Under the pieces are notes generated by a model, which was given only the letters and a program-made list of their open reading frames with translations, searched no databases and had not been told where the DNA came from. From Chryseobacterium cucumeris (GTDB lineage Bacteria; Bacteroidota; Bacteroidia; Flavobacteriales; Weeksellaceae), in assembly GCF_001593385.1 (NCBI RefSeq), contig NZ_LUVZ01000043.1:363330-427329 (forward strand): 64,000 bases of DNA, read 5' to 3'. Positions 8,994 through 16,635 of this stretch are shown one piece after another; the first letter of the stretch is position 1, and each line of letters opens with the position of its first letter. The position numbers and the translations under genes are program-made.

Positions 8994-9761
8994 CTATGAA
9001 AGTTTTTTTGCCTTTTCCCAAAGAACATCCATTTCTTCCAGAGACATATCTGCCAGTTTTAAATCCTGTTCCCCGGCAAGGCCTTCCATCTTTTGAAATC
9101 TTGAAATAAACTTCAGATTGGTTCTTTCCAACGCAGAATCGGGATTGATTCCTGAAATTCTTGCATAATTGATAAGTGAGAAGAAAACATCCCCCAACTC
9201 CTGTTCTTTTTTATCCAAATCCGTTTCAGCATGAAACTCCTGAATTTCTTCATCTACCTTTTTCCAGGCATCTTCTGCATCATGAAACTCAAAACCTATT
9301 CCTTTCACCTTATCCTGAATTCTGTAAGCTTTTACCAAACTTGGAAGACTTTTCGGAACTCCACCTAAAATAGATTTGTTTCCTTCTTTCAATTTTAATT
9401 TTTCCCAGTTCTGTTTCACTTCTTCCTCATCTTTCACATCAACATCTCCATAGATATGAGGATGACGGAAAATCAGCTTTTCATTAAGGGAATTGATAAC
9501 ATCTGCAATGTCAAAACTTCCTTTTTCAGAACCGATTTTAGCATAAAAAACCAAATGAAGCAAAACATCACCCAATTCTTTTTTTATTTCCTGTAAATCT
9601 TCCTGTAAAATAGCATCTGAAAGTTCGTAGGTTTCTTCAAGGGTAAGATGGCGAAGTGATTGGAATGTCTGTTTCTGATCCCATGGACATTTTTCACGCA
9701 AATCATCCATAATATCCAGTAATCTTCCGAAGGCCTCCAGTTTCTCTTGTTTCGTATTCAT
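8994..9761 (-). CDS. mazG: MazG nucleoside triphosphate pyrophosphohydrolase
   Basis: 255 aa. It hydrolyses (d)NTPs to NMP and pyrophosphate as a house-cleaning enzyme in the cytoplasm. The first MazG domain has CPWDQKQT and the helix LTLEETYELSDAI, followed by KELGDVLLHLVFYAKI. A second, similar domain near residues 165-230 has DEEIQEF and KEQELGDVFFSLINYARI, giving the tandem layout of full-length MazG. The start is the ATG at 9761, downstream of a TACATTTG box; the ATG at 9779 falls at or before the expected transcript start. Confidence 0.92.
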   Translation of the reverse strand: MNTKQEKLEAFGRLLDIMDDLREKCPWDQKQTFQSLRHLTLEETYELSDAILQEDLQEIKKELGDVLLHLVFYAKIGSEKGSFDIADVINSLNEKLIFRHPHIYGDVDVKDEEEVKQNWEKLKLKEGNKSILGGVPKSLPSLVKAYRIQDKVKGIGFEFHDAEDAWKKVDEEIQEFHAETDLDKKEQELGDVFFSLINYARISGINPDSALERTNLKFISRFQKMEGLAGEQDLKLADMSLEEMDVLWEKAKKLS

Positions 9762-9786
9762 AAATAATGGTAAATTCAATCTTATA

Positions 9787-9794
9787 CAAATGTA
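9787..9794 (-). promoter_or_regulatory. -7 promoter box TACATTTG for mazG
   Basis: TAnnTTTG match on the minus strand; the expected transcript start near 9780 leaves a short leader before the ATG at 9761. Confidence 0.55.
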
Positions 9795-9869
9795 AGGGAT
9801 ATTCGGACATCATTACAAACGTTGGAAGTAAAAGTTGCGAAGTGCAGAATCCGGATAGATTCAATATGT

Positions 9870-9902
9870 AAACCTAACAGGTTCTCAAAACCTGCTAGGT
9901 TT
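9870..9902. repeat. inverted repeat AAACCTAACAGGTT / AACCTGCTAGGTTT
   Basis: The 14-bp arms have one mismatch and are separated by 5 bases. Each arm is itself nearly palindromic (AACCT..AGGTT). It lies in the mazG/DUF5606 spacer, not at a gene end. Confidence 0.6.
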
Positions 9903-9943
9903 GGAATATTAGCATCAATTATTTTTTGCCTTGAAAAAAACAA

Positions 9944-9976
9944 AAAACCTTGTCCGGAAATTCCAGACAAGGTTTT
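9944..9976 (-). terminator. terminator of the DUF5606 gene
   Basis: The stem AAAACCTTGTC / GACAAGGTTTT has an inner GGAA/TTCC pairing. On the minus strand the stem is followed by a T-rich run. Confidence 0.85.
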
Positions 9977-9998
9977 GTATTTTTAATTCAAAAATGAA

Positions 9999-10556
9999 TT
10001 ATCCTTGTTTTCTGTGTGTACTTTTCGGAGCTGATTTTGCAGCTGAAGTAGCTTTTACTTTTGGAGCGGCTGGCTTTTCTGCTTTTGGAGCCGCTTTCTT
10101 AGCTTCTTTTTCAATGCTTACTTCTTCAGCTGGTTCTCCTTCCAAAGTTTCAGGCTCTGCTTTTACAAAGCTATCAGGAGTAATATATCCTGCTTTCTGA
10201 AGAATGTTATACCATTGAGCCAATTTCTTGATATCAGAAGAATATACTCTTTCTGTATCATAGTTAGGAAGTGATTCCAGCATAAAATCTTTCAGATCTG
10301 CATCAGAAGATTTGTGAGAGATTGTTTCCTTATAATCGTTGTTTTTAGCAATATTTTCAAATACTTCAAACAAAGGAACTTCTTTCTCAAATGTAAACAT
10401 GGCAATATTATCCAATAAACTTACCTGGCTTGAGTTTCCAATGCTTACTTTTTTCTTTGAGGTAACATCTTCAATGATGAATCCGTTTCTTAATTGAGAA
10501 ACTAATTTGAAAAGTCCTGGTTTTCCAGAAATTGAAATTATTTTTTCTAACAGCAT
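9999..10556 (-). CDS. DUF5606 domain protein
   Basis: 185 aa. The conserved N-terminal domain (about 1-130) starts LEKIISISGKPGLFKLVSQ and includes LLDNIAMFTFEKEVPLFEVF, diagnostic of DUF5606 of Bacteroidota. The last 50 residues are a low-complexity Ala/Lys/Pro tail, probably disordered, ending in a basic THRKQG. The function is unknown. The start is the ATG at 10556, where family similarity begins; the longer frame to 10589 adds eleven residues with no family similarity. Downstream of def on the same strand with a 74-bp gap, so possibly in the ruvX-def transcript. Confidence 0.88.
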   Translation of the reverse strand: MLLEKIISISGKPGLFKLVSQLRNGFIIEDVTSKKKVSIGNSSQVSLLDNIAMFTFEKEVPLFEVFENIAKNNDYKETISHKSSDADLKDFMLESLPNYDTERVYSSDIKKLAQWYNILQKAGYITPDSFVKAEPETLEGEPAEEVSIEKEAKKAAPKAEKPAAPKVKATSAAKSAPKSTHRKQG

Positions 10557-10630
10557 AATTTTATTTTTTGTAAATTCTGCAATCAGCACTAGCTTTTTGC
10601 TTTTTATTATTCGTTTTAATCCTTATTTAA

Positions 10631-11203
10631 TTATTTTGGAAATCTCATTTTGTAACCGATGTTCACGTCACCCTGAGAGATTTTGGTCAGCTTACCTTTT
10701 ACGAGTTTCTTCTTCAAAGCGCTCAGGTGGTCGGTAAACAGAACTCCTTCAATGTGGTCATATTCATGCTGAATTACGCGGGCTCTAATATCGGAAAAAG
10801 TTTCTGTATGTTTCACAAAATTTTCGTCATAATATTCAATAACGATTGTTCCTTTTCTTTTCACATCTTCTCTTACATCCGGAATAGAAAGACAGCCCTC
10901 ATTGAACTTCCATTCTTCCCCTGACTCTTCAAGAATCTGCGCATTAATGAATACTTTTTTGAACTCCGCCAACTCATCTTTAATATCTTCATAATCCTCA
11001 TCTTCTGCAAGAGGCGTCACATCTATTACAAACAGACGGATATCCAAACCAATCTGTGGCGCTGCAAGACCTATGCCATTTGCACTGTACATGGTTTCGA
11101 ACATGTTATCTATCAGTTCCTGTAATTCGGGATAATCTTTGTCTATATCTTTTCCCACTTTTCTCAAAACAGGATCCCCAAAAGCTCTTATCGGTAATAT
11201 CAT
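10631..11203 (-). CDS. def: peptide deformylase
   Basis: 190 aa. It removes the formyl group from the N-terminal Met of new proteins in the cytoplasm. All three metal-site motifs are present: GIGLAAPQIG (43-52), EGCLSIP with the ligand C104, and HEYDH with H146, E147 and H150. The length is normal for a bacterial type-I enzyme, with a short acidic insert (EDEDYEDIKDELAE) that Bacteroidota enzymes often carry. The start overlaps the end of ruvX by 4 bp (ATGA), showing translational coupling. Confidence 0.97.
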   Translation of the reverse strand: MILPIRAFGDPVLRKVGKDIDKDYPELQELIDNMFETMYSANGIGLAAPQIGLDIRLFVIDVTPLAEDEDYEDIKDELAEFKKVFINAQILEESGEEWKFNEGCLSIPDVREDVKRKGTIVIEYYDENFVKHTETFSDIRARVIQHEYDHIEGVLFTDHLSALKKKLVKGKLTKISQGDVNIGYKMRFPK

Positions 11204-11616
11204 CTTAATCTTTGTTCTAAAAAATTCTGCAATATAATTGTTGCACTTACTTTATCTATTAATCCTTTTTCCTGCCTCTTTTTCTTGTTTTTTCCACTTT
11301 GGGAAATAAAAAACGAAGCCATTTTGGAGGTAAATCTTTCATCAAAACGGTGAACTGCAATATCCGAAAATTCTTTTTTAAATTCTTCTATGAATTTTAA
11401 AATATCGGTTTCCACTTCTGAAACATTCCCTTTCAAATCTATGGGAAGCCCAACTACTACTTCATCCACCTTATTTTCATTGAAATATTTTTTCAAAAAT
11501 TCCATTAAAAAACGGTTCTCCACAGTCTCCAGCCCACTGGCTATAATCTGCATATCATCGGTTGCAGCGATACCACAACGAGCCTTTCCGTAGTCTATTG
11601 CAAGGATTTGTCCCAT
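11200..11616 (-). CDS. ruvX: RuvX/YqgF putative pre-16S rRNA nuclease (Holliday resolvase-like)
   Basis: 138 aa, the usual size. RNase H-like fold with the first catalytic Asp in LAIDYGKARCG, a second acidic position in VVGLPIDLKGN, and the C-terminal motif DERFTSK. YqgF proteins process the 5' end of 16S rRNA; a Holliday-resolvase activity has also been proposed. It is first in an operon with def. The promoter box TAAATTTG ends only about 8 bases before the ATG, so the mRNA may be leaderless or nearly so. Confidence 0.94.
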   Translation of the reverse strand: MGQILAIDYGKARCGIAATDDMQIIASGLETVENRFLMEFLKKYFNENKVDEVVVGLPIDLKGNVSEVETDILKFIEEFKKEFSDIAVHRFDERFTSKMASFFISQSGKNKKKRQEKGLIDKVSATIILQNFLEQRLR

Positions 11617-11623
11617 AAGTTTG

Positions 11624-11631
11624 CAAATTTA
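11624..11631 (-). promoter_or_regulatory. -7 promoter box TAAATTTG for ruvX-def
   Basis: Perfect TAnnTTTG on the minus strand. With the usual 6-7 base spacing, transcription would start at about 11617, next to the ATG at 11616. Confidence 0.6.
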
Positions 11632-11731
11632 GTAAAATTTACTGATTTTATTCATAACGCAGTTTTTTTATATAAATCATGTTTTATTCCATTATTTTTT
11701 TTATAATTTTAATCTTCCAAAAAACAATTAT

Positions 11732-12208
11732 ATGAAGAAACTCATCCTCGTTAGACATGCAAAAAGCGATTGGCCGGAGGAAACGGAGGACTTTGACAGA
11801 CCTTTGGCAGACAAAGGTTTGGAGGATGCTATGCACATGTCCAGATTCCTGAAAAACAATAATATTTCCATTGATCATTTTGTGTCCAGCCCCGCGGTTC
11901 GTGCACTGAATACCTGTAAAATCTTTAATCAGGCCTATCAGCTGAACTGTTCAACTGATGAAAAACTATATAACCCTTCGGAAAGAAGCTTTGAATCTGT
12001 AATTTATGATCTGGATGACAACCTGAATTCAGTTGCGTTCTTCTCTCACAATAATGGAATTTCCAATTTTGCCAATTCCATTTCTGAAGATATTTTCCAT
12101 TTTCCCACTTGCGGAGTTGCAGGTTTTGAAGTAGACTGTGAATCCTGGTCAGAATTCGATGGTGCTAAAAAGAAACTTCTTTTCTTTTATGAACCAGGGA
12201 AAATATAA
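11732..12208 (+). CDS. SixA-like histidine phosphatase
   Basis: 158 aa. Histidine-phosphatase superfamily with the catalytic RHAKS (R8, H9) directly after the first strand, VSSPAVRALNT carrying the second Arg, and FFSHNNG with the second catalytic His. SixA removes phosphate from phosphohistidine in phosphorelay proteins; the substrate here is unknown. It shares 20 bp with the start of the archaemetzincin lipoprotein, suggesting coupled translation. Confidence 0.9.
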   Translation: MKKLILVRHAKSDWPEETEDFDRPLADKGLEDAMHMSRFLKNNNISIDHFVSSPAVRALNTCKIFNQAYQLNCSTDEKLYNPSERSFESVIYDLDDNLNSVAFFSHNNGISNFANSISEDIFHFPTCGVAGFEVDCESWSEFDGAKKKLLFFYEPGKI

Positions 12209-13082
12209 TTTCACTTTTCTATTTTTTTATGTCACAATAATTACCCTTCTTTTCTCTTGTCAGAAACAGAAGAAAAATTACTATGAATCTATTGCATTCA
12301 ATGACATCAAACTTTCCTCTTCTCCCAAACCCGGAAGCTGGCGGTATAATCATGATGAACATTTCCAGACATTTGAAGATTTTCAAAAATTAAAAAAGAT
12401 AAAACCACAGCCCGGAACAAATATCATTTATCTACAGCCGATAGGAACATTCGATGAACTTCAGAAAAAAGAAATAATCCTCACAAAGGAATATTTAAAA
12501 ACATATTACCAACTGGAGACCAAAATACTACCAGCACTGCCTAACACTATATTTCCTGAAAATGTAAGAAGAATTTCGAAGGAAGGGAATGAACAGATTC
12601 TTGCAGAATATGTACTGGATAGCATTCTGATCAAAAGAAAACCTAAAGATGCTGTAGTAGTGATGGGAATTACAGAAAAAGATCTTTTTCCAAAACCGGA
12701 ATGGAACTATGTTTTCGGACTGGCATCTTATGAAAAAGGTGTAGGGGTAACGTCAATGTATAGATTTGCAAACGGTCATTTAAGCGATTCCAACTTTAAT
12801 GAGAGTTTTCTGAGATTAATAAAGATCAGTTCTCATGAGATCGGGCATATGTTTGGAATAAGCCATTGTCTGAATGCCAACTGCGTGATGAATGGAACCA
12901 ATACGCTTACTGAAACAGATTATCACCTCGCAAGAGCATGTTCACTCTGCCAGAGAAAACTCAATTCAAGTATCCATTATGATCCTAAGAAAAGACTTCG
13001 TGAATTGAAAAATTTCTTTGAAAAGCAACATCTTAACACAGAACTTTCCCTATCACAGCAAGACCTGAATCTTGTACAATAA
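12189..13082 (+). CDS. archaemetzincin-type zinc metalloprotease, lipoprotein
   Basis: 297 aa. A signal with lipobox LFSC makes this an envelope lipoprotein. Near residue 215 it has HEIGHMFGISH, then C....CVM and, about 17 residues on, CSLC. This is the archaemetzincin signature HExxHxxGxxHC(x4)CxM..CxxC: a zinc site followed by a structural Cys site. Substrates are unknown. The start chosen is the ATG at 12189, which begins the signal peptide; earlier GTG/ATG codons would put a charged run from the overlapping phosphatase frame before it. Overlaps the upstream gene by 20 bp. Confidence 0.9.
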   Translation: MNQGKYNFTFLFFYVTIITLLFSCQKQKKNYYESIAFNDIKLSSSPKPGSWRYNHDEHFQTFEDFQKLKKIKPQPGTNIIYLQPIGTFDELQKKEIILTKEYLKTYYQLETKILPALPNTIFPENVRRISKEGNEQILAEYVLDSILIKRKPKDAVVVMGITEKDLFPKPEWNYVFGLASYEKGVGVTSMYRFANGHLSDSNFNESFLRLIKISSHEIGHMFGISHCLNANCVMNGTNTLTETDYHLARACSLCQRKLNSSIHYDPKKRLRELKNFFEKQHLNTELSLSQQDLNLVQ

Positions 13083-13136
13083 ACCAACATCCTTTTACCG
13101 ACTGCCTATTTCCCTCCTCCAGAGGTGGCAAAAAAT

Positions 13137-13274
13137 TTATTTTTTGAAGGGGTGATTAGCTTCGACTAAAGCCATTATCGTTGTAAACATGAAAAAACGG
13201 TCTTCCTTCTTGAACTGGTGTTCGTAACCTTTCAGCTTATGCTCAGGATGATAGCCCGTTTCTATTGAATTATT
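13137..13274 (-). pseudogene. possible gene remnant or coding-like repeat
   Basis: On the minus strand a frame runs 45 codons from a TGA to a TAA. It has protein-like composition (YHPEHKLKGYEHQF and later MALVEANHPFKK) but no start codon at its beginning. It overlaps a repeat shared with 37691-37797, so it may be part of that repeat and not a dead gene. Confidence 0.3.
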
Positions 13275-13349
13275 TCAGTTCTTATTTTCAATGATCATTA
13301 AAATGAGTGTTATTTGTGAATAAATTTGTGGCATTCGAGGTTAACAAAC

Positions 13350-13375
13350 AAAAAAAGAACGGATCAAAGCCCGTT
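13350..13375 (-). terminator. terminator of the serine hydrolase gene
   Basis: AGAACGG / CCGTTCT stem with a short loop, about 30 bp after the minus-strand stop, with a T-rich run beyond it on the minus strand. Confidence 0.7.
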
Positions 13376-13405
13376 CTCTATAAAATATCTTATGTAATTT
13401 CGATT

Positions 13406-14950
13406 TTATTTCTTCTTCAAATCCAGATCATCAAAATCAAAACTAAAATCCGTCACATCAGAGATCGCTTTTAATTTTGCAGATTCTGCTTTTCCGTTTT
13501 CGTCATAGCTGAAAATAATATAGGCATCTGCATCATAGCTTCTGTCGTCCCATTTAATAATAAAAGAATTATTAGAGTATGGAAGTAATTCTCCTTTTAA
13601 TCTTGGAGAGTTTTTGCACGAAATTCTGTAGCTATTTCCCTGCTGAGCAATCTCTACATCACCAAACCAAATATCATTATATGTCCCTGTGAACTGTTCT
13701 GCTTTTGGCTGCAGTGCTTTTTCTTTTTTGAAGGCTTCGGATTTTGCAAAAGCATCTTTCTTTTGTTTGCTGAATTCGGCTTCCATTTTAGCCATTCTTT
13801 CGCCATAGGTTTTCAGCCAGTTTCTATCGGCTACCCCAAGATAAGAATCTTTCACGGTATTCGTAATAGTATTGAAAGCGGCTCCTGACTGTTGGTTCGT
13901 CAAGACTACAATTCCCAGTTTCATATCCGGAATTAAAGTAAATTGAGTAACCGTTCCGATCAATCCACCGGTATGCTGCACCTGCTTGTGTCCTTTAACA
14001 TCACTTAAAAACCATCCTAAACCGTATCCATAGAAACTTGTATCATAAGGATTTTTTGCAGCCACTCTATCCGGAATCTGCAGACTCCAAAGTTGTTGAA
14101 CATTCTTATCCGAAACCAGTTTTTTACCATCTTTTGTGGTGAAATTATTCAACAGACATTCCGCCCACGTGGTCATGTCTTTAATGTTACTCATAATTCC
14201 TCCTGCTGCATTGCCCGTCTCATTCCAGTCGTGAGGAACAGCAATTGCTTTTCCGTCTACAGGAGCGTGTGCATCAATTTTATTAGCTATAGCTTTTGCT
14301 CTGTTATAGCTTCCGAAACTTGAAGTCATGCCTACAGGCTTCATAATTCTTTGCTCAATAAATTCTGCCCAGCTTAATCCGGAAACTCTGTGAATGACCT
14401 CTCCGGCTACAATAAACATGATATTGTTATAATCCAATTTTGTTCTGAAAGGATTTTCCGGTTTCAGGTATCTCACATTATGAACAATATCACTAACAGT
14501 CAAGTTTCCTCCTTCCGGAAAGAACATAAGATCTCCCTGGCCAAGTCCTAATCCTGCTCTGTGAGTAATAAGATCTTTGATTGTTACATTTTGAGAAACG
14601 TAGGGATCGTACATTTGAAACTCTGGAATATATTTTGAAACTTTATCATCCCAGTTCAGTTTTCCTTCATCTGCTAAGATGGCTAATGCTGTACAGGTAA
14701 AGCCTTTTGAGTTGGAAGCAATCCCTACCAGCGTATTGTCATCCATTGGCTGCTTTGTTGTAAGAGAACGTACCCCAAACCCTTTGGAATAGATCATTTT
14801 ACCACCTTTCACAATTCCTACCGACATTCCCGGTACATCAAAGGTTTTCAGGGTATTTTGGATCAGTTCGTCCAGCTTTTTTTCTTCAACCTGTGCATTG
14901 GCCAATCCTACGGTCAAAAGAAAAATGAAAAAAGAAAGTTTCTGTTTCAT
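13406..14950 (-). CDS. secreted serine hydrolase, class C beta-lactamase/esterase family, with DUF3471-like tail
   Basis: 514 aa. The signal peptide ends NAQ (cleavage near residue 20). The beta-lactamase-like domain has S79-x-x-K82 (SNSK), Y174-x-N176 (YNN) and HTGG near residue 327, the three catalytic motifs of class C/DD-peptidase-type hydrolases. The last about 100 residues form a beta-rich domain like DUF3471, often found behind such enzymes. More likely an esterase or peptidase than an antibiotic-resistance enzyme; the substrate is unknown. Single gene with its own promoter (TAAATTTG at 14969-14976) and terminator. Confidence 0.9.
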   Translation of the reverse strand: MKQKLSFFIFLLTVGLANAQVEEKKLDELIQNTLKTFDVPGMSVGIVKGGKMIYSKGFGVRSLTTKQPMDDNTLVGIASNSKGFTCTALAILADEGKLNWDDKVSKYIPEFQMYDPYVSQNVTIKDLITHRAGLGLGQGDLMFFPEGGNLTVSDIVHNVRYLKPENPFRTKLDYNNIMFIVAGEVIHRVSGLSWAEFIEQRIMKPVGMTSSFGSYNRAKAIANKIDAHAPVDGKAIAVPHDWNETGNAAGGIMSNIKDMTTWAECLLNNFTTKDGKKLVSDKNVQQLWSLQIPDRVAAKNPYDTSFYGYGLGWFLSDVKGHKQVQHTGGLIGTVTQFTLIPDMKLGIVVLTNQQSGAAFNTITNTVKDSYLGVADRNWLKTYGERMAKMEAEFSKQKKDAFAKSEAFKKEKALQPKAEQFTGTYNDIWFGDVEIAQQGNSYRISCKNSPRLKGELLPYSNNSFIIKWDDRSYDADAYIIFSYDENGKAESAKLKAISDVTDFSFDFDDLDLKKK

Positions 14951-14968
14951 TGTTTATTTTAATTTTCC

Positions 14969-14976
14969 CAAATTTA
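14969..14976 (-). promoter_or_regulatory. -7 promoter box TAAATTTG
   Basis: Minus-strand TAnnTTTG box 19 bases before the serine hydrolase ATG. Confidence 0.55.
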
Positions 14977-15039
14977 CTAAATATTAAACGATGCTCATTT
15001 TAGCCCATGCTAAAACTTTACGATAAATCAGTTGTATTC

Positions 15040-15507
15040 ATGAAAAAGCCTATTTGTATCTGTATTTTCTCTCTTTTCGCTATCATTGGGGTCAAAGCCC
15101 AGGACAGAACTTCAAACCCTTTACTTTTGCAGACCTGGAATCTAAGTAAAATGGACACTTATATCTATACTTACGAAAAACAGGATGGTTTTGAGGCAAG
15201 AAGAGAAGGAATCAGATTTCAGAAAAATGGAAAAATCACAGGAAATCTGATTAAATCTACCTTAAGATATGATACCCTGGAAGAACCTGTAAATAAAAAA
15301 AACGAAAAGCCAGACCGTTATATCGGGAGCTGGAAAAAAGCTTCAGATTCTACAGTAACGTTGGTTTTCCCTTCTAATACCAATATGACCGGTACTTTTG
15401 TTATTTCAAAGCTTACAGAGAATCAACTGAAACTTAAAAAGGTCTTCAGTGCAGATATTGAAAAGAAACTTGATTCTATAAGGAAAACAAAAAATATTAC
15501 TGATTAG
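15040..15507 (+). CDS. small secreted protein, lipocalin-like pattern, unknown function
   Basis: 155 aa from the ATG at 15040, where a clear signal peptide begins (MKKPICICIFSLFAIIG, ending KAQ). The mature part is strand-rich: LLQTWNLSKMDTYIY, IRFQKNGKITG, YIGSWKKASDSTVTL, LKLKKVF. This follows the pattern of the small lipocalin-like proteins common in Bacteroidota. The longer frame to 15007 adds residues before the signal and is unlikely. Family membership is inference. Confidence 0.72.
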   Translation: MKKPICICIFSLFAIIGVKAQDRTSNPLLLQTWNLSKMDTYIYTYEKQDGFEARREGIRFQKNGKITGNLIKSTLRYDTLEEPVNKKNEKPDRYIGSWKKASDSTVTLVFPSNTNMTGTFVISKLTENQLKLKKVFSADIEKKLDSIRKTKNITD

Positions 15508-15536
15508 CTTCTCCTGTGAATTGATAAAAGCTTCTT

Positions 15537-15544
15537 TATATTTG
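15537..15544 (+). promoter_or_regulatory. -7 promoter box TATATTTG
   Basis: TAnnTTTG box 19 bases before the ATG at 15564. Confidence 0.6.
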
Positions 15545-15563
15545 CAGTCTTAAAAAAATTAAA

Positions 15564-16013
15564 ATGTTAGTAAACAAAATATTGGCTTTCTTCTTATTGA
15601 TGATAAGCTGTAATTTATATTTTTGTCAGGATGTAACCATCAAAGACGATAAAGTTTTACTGGATGGGAAGCAGATCCTGAAGGCTGAAAAAATTAATGT
15701 GGCACAATATTCTTTTTTCTCTATGAAAAACGATGAGGAAGTTCTTCTTTACCGATATATGGATAATGAAACGCCAAGCTATGTAAGTGATGATTATTTT
15801 ATCCTGAATTTTCTGACAGAAAAGGTAAAGGTAAAATCTACTGATATCGGTAAAATTGCCAATTTCATGAATTCTAAAAAAGGAATGGAAAAGTTGGTAA
15901 AATGGTTATTGAAAGAAAGAGTGATCAATCATGACGGAGAGCTTAATGCGGATCGCGTAGCCATTTTCAAAGATAAATACAACGAAAATATTACTGAAAT
16001 AATCCTTAGATAA
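15564..16013 (+). CDS. small secreted protein of unknown function
   Basis: 149 aa. The signal peptide (KILAFFLLMISCNLYFCQ) is followed by a compact mixed fold: DVTIKDDKVLLDGKQILKAEK looks like a short beta-hairpin unit, and YRYMDNETPSYVSDDYFILNFL follows. The Cys at residue 16 could be a lipobox (LMISC), making it a lipoprotein. No family recognised. Its stop overlaps the ATG of the following phosphoesterase by one base (TAATG), so the two are translated in tandem. Confidence 0.72.
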   Translation: MLVNKILAFFLLMISCNLYFCQDVTIKDDKVLLDGKQILKAEKINVAQYSFFSMKNDEEVLLYRYMDNETPSYVSDDYFILNFLTEKVKVKSTDIGKIANFMNSKKGMEKLVKWLLKERVINHDGELNADRVAIFKDKYNENITEIILR

Positions 16014-16510
16014 TGACACAAGTTCTTCTCCTCTCCGACTCTCATTCTTATATTGATGATAGAATTCTGGAATATGCTTCTCAGGCTGACGAAGTATGGC
16101 ATTGTGGAGATTTCGGAAGTATGGATGTGATTGAACAACTGGAAAAAATAAAACCATTGAGGGGTGTTTACGGAAATATTGATAATGCTAAAATTCAGGC
16201 AGAATTTCCGGAAGTGAACCGTTTCTTCTGTGAAAAACTGGAAGTTCTGATGATCCATATCGGAGGTTATCCAGGAAAATATACTCCACTTACGAAAAAG
16301 GAAATTGCAGAAAAAGCTCCGAAATTATTTATTTCAGGTCATTCCCATATTTTAAAAGCAATGTATGACCAGAAAAACAGTCTTCTTCATCTCAACCCGG
16401 GAGCTTGCGGAAAACAGGGTTGGCATAAAGTGAGAACAATGATGCGCTTTGTGGTGGATGGTGAGGAAATCAAAGATCTGGAGGTCATAGAACTGGGACC
16501 AAGAGTGTGA
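16013..16510 (+). CDS. YfcE/MJ0936-type metallophosphoesterase
   Basis: 165 aa, the family's usual size. All five metal-site motifs are visible: SDSHS (D and H), CGDFGS, GNID, HIGGYPG and SGHSH. These cytosolic enzymes act on phosphodiesters in vitro; the physiological substrate is unknown. Coupled to the upstream secreted protein by TAATG. No terminator follows; the next about 80 bp are GA-rich spacer. Confidence 0.9.
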   Translation: MTQVLLLSDSHSYIDDRILEYASQADEVWHCGDFGSMDVIEQLEKIKPLRGVYGNIDNAKIQAEFPEVNRFFCEKLEVLMIHIGGYPGKYTPLTKKEIAEKAPKLFISGHSHILKAMYDQKNSLLHLNPGACGKQGWHKVRTMMRFVVDGEEIKDLEVIELGPRV

Positions 16511-16594
16511 TGAGGAAGAGTGTGTGAAAGTTGGAGGGTTTGAGTGTTGAAGAGTTCGAAGGTAGAGGAGTTTGTGTTCATCCGTTTTACTTTT

Positions 16595-16602
16595 TACCTT
16601 TG
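16595..16602 (+). promoter_or_regulatory. -7 promoter box TACCTTTG
   Basis: TAnnTTTG box. The expected transcript start near 16608 is just before a 13-codon upstream frame (16611-16652) that overlaps the Smr start. Confidence 0.5.
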
Positions 16603-16635
16603 CACAAATAATGGCTCACAGAAGTCTTGAAAAAT

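Larger units (their letters stand above)
13083..13405. other. spacer with degenerate repeats and a gene-like fragment
   Basis: It contains a GC-richer inverted segment (13111-13140, ccctcctccagaggtggc), a minus-strand stretch open for 45 codons without a start (13137-13274), a copy of the AGCCCGTTTCTATTGAAT repeat (13250-13281), an AGTGTTATTTGTG motif (13304-13320), and a terminator (13350-13375). Confidence 0.6.

Noticed and set aside
16511..16594. GA-rich stretch (GAGTGTTGAAGAGTTCGAAGG)
   Set aside because: Low-complexity spacer also seen near 63715-63770; no arms or periodicity clear enough to call an element.
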